64,000 bases of DNA from Lepidurus packardi. Taxonomy: Eukaryota; Arthropoda; Branchiopoda; Notostraca; Triopsidae. Below are positions 9,822 through 18,062 of the stretch, in pieces. Position numbers and translations under genes: made by a program. The notes under the pieces are model-generated. The model was not told the DNA's origin. It saw only the letters and a program-made list of their open reading frames with translations, and did no database searches. The stretch is taken from positions 19,345-83,344 of the forward strand of contig JAKZAN010000355.1 of the NCBI GenBank assembly GCA_023053545.1, read 5' to 3'. Position 1 is the first letter of the stretch. The number at the start of each line of letters is the position of its first letter.

Positions 9822-10817
9822 ATGACTGTCAGGATTAGGTTACGGCGGGGGCTTGCCGCAGGATGGGCAAGCAGTAACCCCATCCTGGCCGTGGGCGAAC
9901 TGGGCTACGAGTCCGACACCGGCAAGGCCAAGGTCGGCGACGGCTCGACCACCTGGAACAGCCTGGCCTATTTCGTGCAGTGGTCGACCATCACCGGCAT
10001 CCCCTCCGTGATCGCCGCCGGCGCCACTGCCGCCGATGCTCGTACTGCGATCAGCGCGGAGTTCACCGGAAACAAGAACCAGTCCAACGGCTACTGCGGC
10101 CTGGACTCCTCAGGTCTAATCGCCTCGGCCCAGCTGCCCTCCTACGTCGACGATGTGTTGGAGTACACCAACCTGGCCGGTTTCCCTGGCACCGGCGAGG
10201 CCGCGAAAATCTACGTCGCCCTGGACACAAACAAGACTTTCCGCTGGTCGGGCAGCGCCTACGTCGAGATTAGTCCCAGCCCCGGCACTACTGATTCACT
10301 GACTGAGGGCAGCACCAACCTCTACTACACCAACGCTCGCGCCGACGGACGGATCTCTGCCGCTCGCGGGGTCACCGTTCAGGCATGGGATGCCGACCTG
10401 GATGCCTTCGCCCTCAAGACCGCCCCGACCGGCGCGGTGGTGGGCACCACCGATGACCAGACCCTCTCATCCAAGACCATCCAGAACTACACCGAGAGCA
10501 CAGTCGCGATCGGCACCGTGGGCACCGGCACCACCGTCCTGTCGATCAACCTCGGGACGGTACTGACCGCGACCCTGACCGCTAGCCAGACCACCACCTT
10601 CACCATGCCGACCGCGGCCGTGGGCAAGAGCTTCATCCTGATGCTCAAGCAGGCTGCGACCACTGGCAACGGGGTCGCCAACTTCACCAACGTGAAGTGG
10701 CCCAACAATGCCACCGCCCCGGTCATGACCGCGACCGCTAACCGGATGGACATCTACACGTTCTTCTCGGACGGCACCAACTGGTATGGATCGTCGGCGC
10801 AGAACTACGTCCTGTAA
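9822..10817 (+). CDS. tail fibre protein with Mtd-like N-terminal domain (second copy)
   Basis: 331 residues; ATG at 9822 behind AAGGAG. The N-terminal ~50 residues (RIRLRRGLAAGWASSNPILA, GELGYESDTGKAKVGDGST) are a second copy of the anchoring domain seen at 1680. A mid-region STNLYYTNARADGRISAARG is a widespread fibre-shaft motif. The C-terminal ~100 residues form a beta-rich tip (TTTFTMPTAAVGKSFILMLK). The last base of the stop is the first of the next ATG. Confidence 0.78.
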   Translation: MTVRIRLRRGLAAGWASSNPILAVGELGYESDTGKAKVGDGSTTWNSLAYFVQWSTITGIPSVIAAGATAADARTAISAEFTGNKNQSNGYCGLDSSGLIASAQLPSYVDDVLEYTNLAGFPGTGEAAKIYVALDTNKTFRWSGSAYVEISPSPGTTDSLTEGSTNLYYTNARADGRISAARGVTVQAWDADLDAFALKTAPTGAVVGTTDDQTLSSKTIQNYTESTVAIGTVGTGTTVLSINLGTVLTATLTASQTTTFTMPTAAVGKSFILMLKQAATTGNGVANFTNVKWPNNATAPVMTATANRMDIYTFFSDGTNWYGSSAQNYVL

Positions 10818-12163
10818 TGTTCGCCGCCCGCAACGCCTTCATGACACCCCCACCGGGGGCGCCGACGATCACGTCGCTGTCGCCGACGAGCCGCAACAAC
10901 GGCGGCGGTGCGGTTACCATCAACGGCACCAACTTCGTCCCCGGCGCGACCACGGTGCGGGTCGGCGGCAACGTCGTCACTACCACGGTGAACAGCAGGG
11001 TCCAGTTGTCCTGCTCCTTCCCGTCCCTTGGGCGGGGTTCCTACACGGTCCAGGTGACTACACCGAGCGGCACTGCCAACTCCACATTCACCTATACCTG
11101 GACCCCGTATATCAGCTACATCACGCCAAGCAGTGTGTACTACGACTACACCGGCGGCTACACCATCGTCGGAGGAAACTTCTCTACCTCGGGAGCCGGG
11201 AGCGTCTACGTCTGGGAAACGGGCGGCTACTACGGGATCAGCGTCGCCGCCGACTGGCAGTTGAGCTTCAACCCCGGCGCATTGGGACCGGGCAACTATA
11301 CCGCCGCCGTGACCGCGCCGGATGGCTGGAGTAACCAGGTCGGCTTCTCCACCAGCTACTATCCGGCACCGTCGATCAGCAGCGTCAACGACGGCCGCGG
11401 CGGCCAGGGAGCGCAGAGCGGATCGACTATCTCCCTTTCCGGCTCCAACTTTGCCAACGGGACTACGAGCGTCAGCATTGGCGGCGTGGCGGTCTCCGCT
11501 TCTATTAGCGCGTCTTCGATTAGCTTCTCCTGCCCCAACCTCGGCGGCGACGGCACCCGGACCATCACCGTCACGACCAGCGGCAGTGGCGGGCAATCGG
11601 CCTCTGCCAGTGTGTACTTCTGGCAGCCCTTAACGCGATCCCAGGCGAGCGGTGTCCTGTCCGGCAGCGGTTCCTACAGCATCCCCGGCTGGGCCAACTC
11701 TGTGGATTGCATCGCCATCGGTGGTGGTGGTGGTGGTGGTGGCGGTACCGCCTCGCAGAACGGTGTCGGCGGCGGCGCTGGCGGCTGGGCGGGTGGAAGT
11801 CATAGCCGTGCCGCCAGCGGCTGGCCTAGCACGCTTTCATTTAGCACTGGAGCAGCCGGTGCCGGTGGCCCGGCCAACATCCTCCGCACCAACGGCGGCG
11901 CTGGTGGGAGCAGCACGGCTGGCGGGGTGACAGGCGGCGGCGGCGCGGGTGGTGCCCGAGCGGACGGTACCGTGAACGGCAACTCCCCCGGCAACTTCAC
12001 CTTTAATGGTGTGACCTATACGGGTGGCTTCGGCGGTTCCTTCCCGGCCAACGCTGCCACATCCCCCGGCGGTGGTGGCCTCGGCGGCTCTGGTGGCTTC
12101 GGAAACGGCGGCCCCGGCGGTTCCGGCGGCGCGGGCGCGGTCTGGTTTGTTGCCCGCCAGTAA
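10817..12163 (+). CDS. tail protein with IPT/TIG-like repeats and glycine-rich C-terminus
   Basis: 448 residues. Three Ig-like IPT/TIG modules occupy roughly residues 12-280 (PTITSLSPTSRNNGGGAVTI; PYISYITPSSVYYDYTGGYT; PSISSVNDGRGGQGAQSGST). The last ~150 residues form a glycine-rich domain introduced by GSYSIPGWANSVDCIAIGGG and ending GAVWFVARQ, an arrangement used by phages for receptor-binding tips built of polyglycine helices. It is the last large gene of the rightward adhesin run. Confidence 0.75.
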   Translation: MFAARNAFMTPPPGAPTITSLSPTSRNNGGGAVTINGTNFVPGATTVRVGGNVVTTTVNSRVQLSCSFPSLGRGSYTVQVTTPSGTANSTFTYTWTPYISYITPSSVYYDYTGGYTIVGGNFSTSGAGSVYVWETGGYYGISVAADWQLSFNPGALGPGNYTAAVTAPDGWSNQVGFSTSYYPAPSISSVNDGRGGQGAQSGSTISLSGSNFANGTTSVSIGGVAVSASISASSISFSCPNLGGDGTRTITVTTSGSGGQSASASVYFWQPLTRSQASGVLSGSGSYSIPGWANSVDCIAIGGGGGGGGGTASQNGVGGGAGGWAGGSHSRAASGWPSTLSFSTGAAGAGGPANILRTNGGAGGSSTAGGVTGGGGAGGARADGTVNGNSPGNFTFNGVTYTGGFGGSFPANAATSPGGGGLGGSGGFGNGGPGGSGGAGAVWFVARQ

Positions 12164-12210
12164 GTACACGGTAGGGTCATAGGTAACACCGTCAGGAAAC
12201 AAGGGGAAAA

Positions 12211-12396
12211 ATGGACGAGTATGTAATCAGTTTCATCAACGATGCCGACGTGTACCAGCAACTCACCTTCCGGGGGGTGTCTGAGGCAGTGGCCGCCGGT
12301 TTGGCGACCGGGCTTTTAGCGGCCGGGTTTCAAGAAGTGAGCCTGTCAGCGAAGGAATTCGTTGACCGCGAGATCAACATCCTTGGAGACGAGTGA
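12211..12396 (+). CDS. hypothetical small acidic protein
   Basis: 61 residues, ATG at 12211 behind AAGGGGAAAA. Compact, mixed alpha/beta, acidic C-terminus (EFVDREINILGDE). Last rightward gene before transcription converges with the leftward block. No family recognised. Confidence 0.6.
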   Translation: MDEYVISFINDADVYQQLTFRGVSEAVAAGLATGLLAAGFQEVSLSAKEFVDREINILGDE

Positions 12397-12401
12397 GCTA
12401 G

Positions 12402-12424
12402 GGGTGTTGCAAAACGCAACACCC
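12402..12424. terminator. palindrome copy between convergent genes, likely bidirectional terminator
   Basis: Arms GGGTGTTGC and GCAACACCC around AAAAC, placed in the 27-base gap between a rightward stop (12396) and a leftward stop (12424). The location suggests a terminator role for this copy, in addition to any protein binding; no T-tract follows on either strand. Confidence 0.55.
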
Positions 12425-12672
12425 TAATCTCCGTCGACTTCCTCAGTGGCATCCGCCTGCATAGTGAAGCCTGAGTCGAGAAGTCCCATGGTCACATAGT
12501 AGGCTTGGTCCTCGGGGAAGGTCATGCAACTGGATGAGCTGACCTTGCCGTTGGAGTCGATCTTCTGAACACCCATTACTACGATGTAGTGGTCGAGCAA
12601 CCAGCCCTCGTCGCCATTTTCGGCGTCAAGGACTTCCTGCAGCGCGACGCGGAGGCGTTCGTGCGCGGTCAT
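12424..12672 (-). CDS. hypothetical protein
   Basis: 82 residues. The start is the ATG at 12672, sharing ATGA with the stop of the exonuclease gene; a longer frame reading through the exonuclease end is a shadow. Sequence HERLRVALQEVLDAENGDEG then IVVMGVQKIDSNGKVSSSS suggests an alpha then beta fold. Conserved-looking companion of the exonuclease; no function recognised. Confidence 0.65.
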   Translation of the reverse strand: MTAHERLRVALQEVLDAENGDEGWLLDHYIVVMGVQKIDSNGKVSSSSCMTFPEDQAYYVTMGLLDSGFTMQADATEEVDGD

Positions 12673-13487
12673 CAGACCGACCTGACAATGCTCATACGTT
12701 CCGGCTCCACACTGATCCGCGAATAGCCACCACACTCGGTACAGCGGCGCATTGAGTACGTGAGCACATTCGCCACATACCTTCTCGGAATCGGCTCAGT
12801 GTCGTGCCCACACCTATGGCAGGTAGTCAGATAATCCTTGCCATCAACGAACAATGCCGGATGATTCGTAATGTAGGGACGAAGGAAATCGTATAAGCCC
12901 TGCGTTGCCAAAACATCCCCGACGCAATAAGCGGTCAAGGTAACTTGATCTTCGACGGACTTGTTCACTGCCCGTTCCATCGCCTCGCGGTCGTACCGGT
13001 CGGTCTTGGATGGCAGCCCAACAATCTGACAGAACGCATCCAGGCCCTTGAACGGCACCCCCGACTTGAACTGCCGGCGCAACACCTTCAAGGTGTCCAC
13101 GGTTTTGAATGGCGGCAGCGGCGGAAGACCCCCCTCAATGAACAGATCCCCGGCGAGCCAGGGTACATCGGCAGCGTCGAGATTGTGCCCCACAATGATG
13201 TCGGCCTGTGCCATCAACGAGTGAACATTCTTGAGGAACCTTTTTCGGCCGCCCTTGTCCCACTCGGCAAGCTCGATCACGTCAGGTTGGTCGTACCATT
13301 TCGCGCAGACAATGGTGGTGCGCGGGCTGCGTTCCACGGTCTCGTAGTGGATGTACCTGTTCTTGAGGTCTCCGCGGTCCCACCAGAACTGCTTGGTGAT
13401 TCCGGGCAGGCGTTCCACGTCAAGAATGAGGATCTTGTTGCGCGCCCGTTCGTTAACGGCGATGAGCCGGTCAGCAATACTAGGCAT
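12672..13487 (-). CDS. DnaQ-like 3'-5' exonuclease (RNase H fold) with C-terminal zinc ribbon
   Basis: 271 residues. DEDD-type motifs: ILDVERLPG (Exo I, D-x-E) near residue 20, ADIIVGHNLDAADVPWL (Exo II) near 95, and AYCVGDVLATQGLYDFL (Exo III region) near 185. A four-cysteine ribbon follows, CHRCGH...CTECGG. ATG 13487 was chosen because it overlaps the upstream stop by 8 bases; the upstream extension is not needed. Such proteins degrade DNA or RNA 3' ends and occur near lysis genes in mycobacteriophages. Polymerase proofreading is unlikely, as no polymerase is seen. Confidence 0.75.
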   Translation of the reverse strand: MPSIADRLIAVNERARNKILILDVERLPGITKQFWWDRGDLKNRYIHYETVERSPRTTIVCAKWYDQPDVIELAEWDKGGRKRFLKNVHSLMAQADIIVGHNLDAADVPWLAGDLFIEGGLPPLPPFKTVDTLKVLRRQFKSGVPFKGLDAFCQIVGLPSKTDRYDREAMERAVNKSVEDQVTLTAYCVGDVLATQGLYDFLRPYITNHPALFVDGKDYLTTCHRCGHDTEPIPRRYVANVLTYSMRRCTECGGYSRISVEPERMSIVRSV

Positions 13488-13746
13488 TTCGACACCGCTC
13501 GTTGTGGTGGCGAAGGTGAGTACGCCAGGCGCTGTCACTGACATCTAAGGGCGGCTCGCTCTGGCCCTCGACATTGGCCGACAGAATGATATACAGCTGC
13601 AGCCGACTGTTCTCAGCGTCGATCCAGTCATTGATCAGAGCACGCGTTTCATCACTGATGGTGCTCCACCAGTGACATGAGCGGCAGCCGTTGTTTATAT
13701 AGTTGGCTTTTTCCTGGGCTTCGCGGATGCGGTCAGACAGGGACAT
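13480..13746 (-). CDS. small Cys/His-containing protein, possible DNA-binding
   Basis: 88 residues: RIREAQEKANYINNGCRSCH, an INDWIDAENSRLQLYIILSA helix pair, and a His/Arg/Cys-rich tail HLRHHNERCRNA. The layout (Cys pair, two helices, paired His then Cys) resembles small actinophage proteins with a zinc-stabilised helical fold. It lies between holin and exonuclease genes. No firm function. Confidence 0.6.
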   Translation of the reverse strand: MSLSDRIREAQEKANYINNGCRSCHWWSTISDETRALINDWIDAENSRLQLYIILSANVEGQSEPPLDVSDSAWRTHLRHHNERCRNA

Positions 13747-13761
13747 GCGCCCTCCAGATCG

Positions 13762-14082
13762 TTACGGTCGGCGACGCATTCGGTCGACGTCGGAACGCAG
13801 GTCATCTACTTGAGACTTGCGTGAATCACGCTCGGCCTGCAAATCTGACCTGAGCGCGGTGATGTCGTACGCCAGTGCTTCAATCGCGGCGATGGCCCGG
13901 TCGAGGTCTTCTCTCAGGGGCGGCTTTCCGGCGTGTCCGTTGATGACTTGATCAGTCACTTTCTTTAGCGTTTTGTGGGTGGAGTACCAGGACGGTGCGA
14001 TAGCGATCGCTAAAGCGCCGATGAGTAGGAGCAGCTGTGAGACGATGTCCATCCAGCTATCGGGGTTGAACCAGCCATTCAT
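13762..14082 (-). CDS. putative holin, DUF2746-like: one membrane helix plus coiled coil
   Basis: 106 residues. One strong membrane segment (SQLLLLIGALAIAIAPSWYS, residues ~15-35) and a charged C-terminal coiled coil (LDRAIAAIEALAYDITALRS). This architecture matches DUF2746 proteins encoded beside mycobacteriophage lysins and regarded as holins or holin regulators. Starts at ATG 14082, overlapping the stop of the other putative holin gene. Confidence 0.7.
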   Translation of the reverse strand: MNGWFNPDSWMDIVSQLLLLIGALAIAIAPSWYSTHKTLKKVTDQVINGHAGKPPLREDLDRAIAAIEALAYDITALRSDLQAERDSRKSQVDDLRSDVDRMRRRP

Positions 14083-14396
14083 CGCATGTCACCGCCGCAG
14101 CCAGTGGACTCTACCTCAGTGACGTAGACGCCCGGTGTGGATGCAGTAAGTGTCTTGGCCGGGACCGGTGTGTTTTCCACCGCACGTTCGCGATCCACCG
14201 ACTGCAGCAGGCTGATGAGACCGGCGACGCCTGAGCTATAGAGGTATCCATACCACGGCACGCTAATCTCGGGTAGGGCGTTGAGTTGGTTGGACGTTTG
14301 CACAGCCAGCAGCAGCCCTGCCAGAGACTGGCAGAAAGTCCTAAACGCTCGCCAGCTTGAGTCAAGCCAGAATTGTTTATCGGTCCACATGGTCAC
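14079..14396 (-). CDS. putative holin with two membrane helices
   Basis: 105 residues with two hydrophobic segments (FCQSLAGLLLAVQTSNQL and GYLYSSGVAGLISLLQSV) and a polar C-terminus, as in r1t-type holins. Start GTG 14396 gives a GTGA overlap with lysin B; ATG 14390 is an alternative. Together with the DUF2746-like protein it completes the lysis cassette: the holin makes the membrane hole that releases lysin A and lysin B. Confidence 0.7.
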   Translation of the reverse strand: MTMWTDKQFWLDSSWRAFRTFCQSLAGLLLAVQTSNQLNALPEISVPWYGYLYSSGVAGLISLLQSVDRERAVENTPVPAKTLTASTPGVYVTEVESTGCGGDMR

Positions 14397-15403
14397 GCCG
14401 CTTTCAGGTAGTCGATGGCTTCGGCGGTTGAGTAGTTCATGTGAGGGCCTGTCTGACGGCCAAAGAAGGTTAACGCGTCGACCATCGCCTTGAACATTCC
14501 AGTCACTTCGCTGATCTGGTCGGCGTCCTTGACAAAGCCGCCCAGTTCAAGGATCTGGCGCAGCAGCGAGTCAGGCCCGGAAACCATGTTGCCATCGCGG
14601 ATCATCTGCCAGATCGCGGTACGGTTCTCGCCACTCTCGTCGGAGGGCACATCGCAGTAAAGGTCAGAAACATGGGCATAGTTGCGCCACCAGTCAGGGG
14701 TGTCCACCATTAGCTCGGCGGTCACTCCCTGGTTCTTGGGCGGTGACGGCGCTGCTCCTGCATCCGGCCACACCTTGCCCTTCTCGCGCATCGGGTTTCC
14801 CCAGGTGACCGCTTTGCGGATATGCGGCATTGCCCAGTGCGAGCGCCCATTGACCGGTTTGATGTCGTACTCCCAGGCCTCAGAGATGATCAGAGCGCCT
14901 TGGCTGTAGCCGGCCAGCGCGCAACCGTGCTTGACGATCCGGTCACGCCAGCCCGACATCTGTACGTACAACTCATCCCGGCCCGCGCTGATGCTCGGAC
15001 CCATCGGCACAGCCTTGGCGGGGTAGCCGATGGGCTGCCACCTGTATTTATGCTCAACGGCTCGGGCAGTGTCAGCGTCTGGGCCGACCCACCAGGGGAC
15101 TGAGGTGCCGCAAACCGTGAAGAGCATGGCGCGGGTGTCAGCCCTCGGTGGCCGCGGCAGGAAGCCCATCGCGTACTTTGTTTCGGCGTTGATGATGCCC
15201 GGGGTATGGATGCCGATCTGTGACGACTTGGCGTAGCGGGCCTGCATTTCGGTGACCGTGGCAACCATCTGCTGGTCATAGAGACTGGTGTCGGCCAGCG
15301 TTTTGGCATAGGAGAACTTCTTACGCATGAACGCCTTGATGCGTCGAACCTCTTCGTTTACGTCACCGATGCCTAGGCCGACGTAAGCTCCACCAATTCT
15401 CAT
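14393..15403 (-). CDS. lysB: lysin B, mycolylarabinogalactan esterase
   Basis: 336 residues. The N-terminal ~85 residues form a peptidoglycan-binding-like helical domain (VNEEVRRIKAFMRKKFSYAK). An alpha/beta-hydrolase (cutinase-like) domain follows, with nucleophile motif GYSQG (CALAGYSQGALIISEAWEY), a likely catalytic Asp in VSDLYCDVP and His in GPHMNYSTAEA near the C-terminus. Lysin B hydrolyses the ester bond linking mycolic acids to arabinogalactan and so frees the outer membrane; its presence restricts the host to mycolic-acid bacteria. ATGA overlap with lysin A. Confidence 0.93.
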   Translation of the reverse strand: MRIGGAYVGLGIGDVNEEVRRIKAFMRKKFSYAKTLADTSLYDQQMVATVTEMQARYAKSSQIGIHTPGIINAETKYAMGFLPRPPRADTRAMLFTVCGTSVPWWVGPDADTARAVEHKYRWQPIGYPAKAVPMGPSISAGRDELYVQMSGWRDRIVKHGCALAGYSQGALIISEAWEYDIKPVNGRSHWAMPHIRKAVTWGNPMREKGKVWPDAGAAPSPPKNQGVTAELMVDTPDWWRNYAHVSDLYCDVPSDESGENRTAIWQMIRDGNMVSGPDSLLRQILELGGFVKDADQISEVTGMFKAMVDALTFFGRQTGPHMNYSTAEAIDYLKAA

Positions 15404-16545
15404 TTGTTGTTGGCCTTCTCTAATGCGAGCGCGAGCCCGTCGAGACGGCGGAAGATTGCCTCAAGTAGTTGCCGGTCGGTGTAGCTAGCAGGCGGGGTGG
15501 GGATGTCGGCGGGCTTGGGTGGCGTCACAGGCGGGGTGACGGGCGGCGCAACTGGCGGGGCGACGGGCTTGGCGCCTGCATACTCGGCCACCTTGGAGGC
15601 GAAGTACGGCCAGGGAAAGTTTGGACCGACGTCGCTGTGGTTTCCATCCTTGAGAACCTGGGAGACGTAGGCATGATCGGAGATTCCGGCGCGACCTGCG
15701 GTGTAGGGCGGGGCGATGACAGTGGTGGGGATGCCGTACTTCTTGCAGTCCTGCACGGCCAACCAGGCCGCGGCGTCGATCGCCTTGGAGTTCTTCATCC
15801 ACTGATCGCGTGACCAGTTCACCGATGACCCGGCGAAGCACAGGTTGATGCTGCGGTTATTGGCCGAGAGAACCGACCAACTGGCGTAGTCGGTGTCCAC
15901 AATGTCGACAACGGTGACCCCGTTGTCCCTCGGATCTTGGCTCACGGTGTAGTGATAACTCACCTTTGCAGGTGGGCGTAGGTAACGGGCCAGCGAATCG
16001 GCGTTACCGTTGCCCTCCTGGGTGTGCAACAGGAACAGGTCGATTTTGGCGCCGTTGCGGCGCTGGCTATTGGGCGACCAGTGTGGGTATTCATTGAAGT
16101 CGGGGCGCAATGCCTTTTCCTTAGCGGGGACAATCTTCTTCCCGGCGGGGATTGGAATCGGGCGGGACTGCCGGGTGTGAACGTGGTCGCGGTGCCCGGC
16201 ATAATCCGACTGGTAGTAGGGGGTGGCGCTTACGTCCGTTCCGCCTGCCACGCCGACCCGCTCACCGGTGGTGGGGTTCTGCCAGATCACCTGTTCGAGG
16301 TGCTGGCGATGATTGAGCAGGTAGTCGGCGAAGGCCTGCATGGCGGAGACACTGCCGGTCCAGTCGATCCCCCGGTTGAGTCGCGCCGAGTTGGGATCAA
16401 AGCCAGCCTCAGCGCGGGTGCTCTCCTGGTGGCCGGGGTAGGTGCTGGCCTGCAAATTGAACGCCTGCGCGAGTTCATACACCCACGGCGGGAATCCAGC
16501 CGAGCCATAGTTAATGCTCGTGCCCGTTGGCATACCATAGGTCAC
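15400..16545 (-). CDS. lysA: lysin A, peptidase plus amidase_2 endolysin
   Basis: 381 residues. Domain 1 (~1-130) is a metallopeptidase-like module ending GHRDHVHTRQS, with a preceding NRGIDW. Domain 2 (~165-320) is an N-acetylmuramoyl-L-alanine amidase: FLLHTQEGNGNADSLARYL (first zinc His), ISDHAYVS (second His) and HSDVGPNFPWPYF (zinc/catalytic Asp). A Pro-rich linker (PPVAPPVTPPVTPP) leads to a short C-terminal helix. Start GTG 16545; ATG 16533 is possible and neither has a good ribosome site. It cleaves host peptidoglycan. Confidence 0.92.
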   Translation of the reverse strand: MTYGMPTGTSINYGSAGFPPWVYELAQAFNLQASTYPGHQESTRAEAGFDPNSARLNRGIDWTGSVSAMQAFADYLLNHRQHLEQVIWQNPTTGERVGVAGGTDVSATPYYQSDYAGHRDHVHTRQSRPIPIPAGKKIVPAKEKALRPDFNEYPHWSPNSQRRNGAKIDLFLLHTQEGNGNADSLARYLRPPAKVSYHYTVSQDPRDNGVTVVDIVDTDYASWSVLSANNRSINLCFAGSSVNWSRDQWMKNSKAIDAAAWLAVQDCKKYGIPTTVIAPPYTAGRAGISDHAYVSQVLKDGNHSDVGPNFPWPYFASKVAEYAGAKPVAPPVAPPVTPPVTPPKPADIPTPPASYTDRQLLEAIFRRLDGLALALEKANNK

Positions 16546-16568
16546 ATTAGTGACGGTACCCCACCGGG

Positions 16569-16988
16569 TTAAGGACTGGGTACGTAGACAGGCCCTAGAG
16601 TTCTCCTGGCTGGGGGGTCATTCAGGTAGTTGATGATGCGGATATAGGCGTCGATTCCACGACCGAGCCGTCCGAGCGTGATGTTACAAGGGCCGCACAA
16701 GAGTCCATAAACCTCTCCGGTGAGATGGTCATGCTCAACTGCCAGCCTTCGTACCTTCCCAGTGGCGACCTGGCATATCGCGCACCGTCCGCCCTGGGCG
16801 TCGTACAAGATGTCGTACTGCTCGCTGGTTAGCGAGTAAGTTCGTTCGATCATCCGGCCGTGATTGCGCGCCTTGGCTTTCTTCTTCTGTGCGCGGTCGT
16901 GGCTGGCGCATCGAGGCTTTCTAACGCCTGACACGATGGGCCGCTTGGTGGTGACACCCTCAGCTAGACAGTCGATGCAGGCGGTCAT
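16569..16988 (-). CDS. endonuclease VII-like HNH nuclease
   Basis: 139 residues. The core YDAQGGRCAICQVATGK, then LAVEHDHLTGEVYGLLCGPC and NITLGRLG, is the signature of recombination endonuclease VII: zinc cysteines plus the HDH catalytic stretch. A second Cys pair lies at the N-terminus (CIDCLAEG). Likely function: DNA nicking or junction cleavage in replication/packaging, or a free-standing homing nuclease; the sequence does not separate these. Confidence 0.8.
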   Translation of the reverse strand: MTACIDCLAEGVTTKRPIVSGVRKPRCASHDRAQKKKAKARNHGRMIERTYSLTSEQYDILYDAQGGRCAICQVATGKVRRLAVEHDHLTGEVYGLLCGPCNITLGRLGRGIDAYIRIINYLNDPPARRTLGPVYVPSP

Positions 16989-16991
16989 GTG

Positions 16992-17168
16992 TTAGCGGCT
17001 CGGCTCGCTGTAGGCGACGGCGCGGACATTGGCAAGCTCGCCGACGATCTGGTTGAGCTTACGGCGCAACGCATCCCGCTCAGCGGTGACCTCATCCAGC
17101 AGATAGGCGGTCGCGGCCAGGTCGCCCCGCAGCTGGTCGATCTCAGAGACGGTTATGGCGATACTCAT
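16992..17168 (-). CDS. small coiled-coil protein
   Basis: 58 residues beginning MSIAITVSEIDQLRGDLAAT. Mostly one amphipathic helix (LLDEVTAERDALRRKLNQIV). ATG 17168 shares ATGA with the stop of the upstream HTH gene; the stop lies 4 bases before the endonuclease VII start. Function unknown; coupling to the HTH gene suggests joint expression. Confidence 0.65.
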   Translation of the reverse strand: MSIAITVSEIDQLRGDLAATAYLLDEVTAERDALRRKLNQIVGELANVRAVAYSEPSR

Positions 17169-17545
17169 GCGCGAGCGTATTCGACTGTGACCGGGGTGTC
17201 GCTGTTCCGTAGATCGCTGAGCGCACGGAAGGCTGCATGGCGATGCCAGGTGGCGGGGAGGGTGTTGCGTTCTGCAACACCCTCATCGTCTGTTCGACGT
17301 GCGTAGAGAACTCCGGCGATGCGAGCGGACTGAGCGATCTTTTCAATCTCCTTGTCGGTGACCTCAGAGGCTGCTTCAATCACGGCGACCACCCTGGCAG
17401 GGACAGTGGGATCGTCCATCCAGCGCAGGATCGTCCGCGACGTGACGTTAAGCTGATCGGCCAGCCATGCCGGCGTCAAGCCCAGGCCGGTGAGCGTCAC
17501 CTTAAGCTCTGCGCCTGACATTGTTCTGCCTGTCATGTCATTCAT
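17165..17545 (-). CDS. helix-turn-helix DNA-binding protein
   Basis: 126 residues. A clear HTH, GLTPAWLADQLNVTSRTILR WMDD, lies near residues 22-45; the rest is helical with a repeat palindrome copy encoded inside (residues around VAERN). Probable transcription regulator. ATG 17545 lies 6 bases after a TATGAT element, so the message may be leaderless; alternative starts at 17536 and 17521 keep the HTH. An inverted repeat sits directly upstream, suggesting autoregulation. Confidence 0.7.
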   Translation of the reverse strand: MNDMTGRTMSGAELKVTLTGLGLTPAWLADQLNVTSRTILRWMDDPTVPARVVAVIEAASEVTDKEIEKIAQSARIAGVLYARRTDDEGVAERNTLPATWHRHAAFRALSDLRNSDTPVTVEYARA

Positions 17546-17551
17546 ACCGAC

Positions 17552-17570
17552 ATCATAACATAGCTTATGA
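17552..17570 (-). promoter_or_regulatory. -10 element and TCATAA/TTATGA inverted repeat before HTH gene
   Basis: On the minus strand TATGAT (17557-17552) is followed by 6 bases and the ATG. It overlaps an inverted repeat TCATAA-N6-TTATGA (17553-17570), a possible autoregulatory operator. No clear -35 is seen. Confidence 0.45.
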
Positions 17571-17575
17571 CATAC

Positions 17576-17614
17576 AAAAAAGCCCCCGTCCGGATCTCTC
17601 CAGACGGGGGCTTT
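17576..17614 (-). terminator. rho-independent terminator for leftward transcripts
   Basis: On the minus strand a 12-bp stem AAAGCCCCCGTC/GACGGGGGCTTT is followed by a T6 run. It ends the leftward unit coming from above 17.6 kb and isolates the HTH gene. Confidence 0.85.
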
Positions 17615-17615
17615 C

Positions 17616-17720
17616 TCACTGAACTACCTCGTAGCACAGTTCACAGAGTTCGCGTTCTAGCAAACTGGGCGCTTCTCCGCAGACAGCGCACGGGTGGCTG
17701 TCCCAGTACAACTCCTTCAT
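17616..17720 (-). CDS. zinc-ribbon microprotein
   Basis: 34 residues: MKELYWDSHPCAVCGEAPSL then ERELCELCYEVVQ, i.e. a CxxC...CxxC knuckle. ATG 17720 overlaps the preceding stop (ATGA). Last gene before the terminator. Too short to assign a function. Confidence 0.55.
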   Translation of the reverse strand: MKELYWDSHPCAVCGEAPSLLERELCELCYEVVQ

Positions 17721-17884
17721 CTGGCCCATTTTGGGGGCCACCCGAAAATGGTGTTGCTGATTCGGTCAGAGTACGCACGCGGGCCACTGCCGTCGCCGTG
17801 GTCAGGGCAATCGGGGTTGCGACCGTCCTCATGGCCGCAGCACAGGTCGTGCGAGCCGGATTCGTTATGACACTCGCAGGGCAT
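17717..17884 (-). CDS. Cys/His-rich microprotein
   Basis: 55 residues beginning MPCECHNESGSHDLCCGHED. Three clustered Cys/His groups suggest metal binding. ATG 17884 has a good GGAGG site 4 bases upstream and overlaps the previous gene by 20 bases. No family recognised. Confidence 0.6.
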   Translation of the reverse strand: MPCECHNESGSHDLCCGHEDGRNPDCPDHGDGSGPRAYSDRISNTIFGWPPKWAR

Positions 17885-18062
17885 TGGGCCTCCAATCGGG
17901 GTCGATGTGCTGGCCGATCGACCTAAGCTCGCCCTCGATGCTCAACAATCTAGCACCGACGAGGAAGGCGGCTTTCGCCCGATCCTCAGGGCTGTACTCA
18001 AGGTTATCGAACTCATCAAGCAGTGCGGCGAGACGCTTAGCTTGCTTCACGATGTTGGTCAT
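17865..18062 (-). CDS. small helical protein
   Basis: 65 residues, MTNIVKQAKRLAALLDEFDN then YSPEDRAKAAFLVGARLLSI; two amphipathic helices. ATG 18062 shares ATGA with the upstream stop. Function unknown. Confidence 0.65.
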   Translation of the reverse strand: MTNIVKQAKRLAALLDEFDNLEYSPEDRAKAAFLVGARLLSIEGELRSIGQHIDPDWRPNALRVS

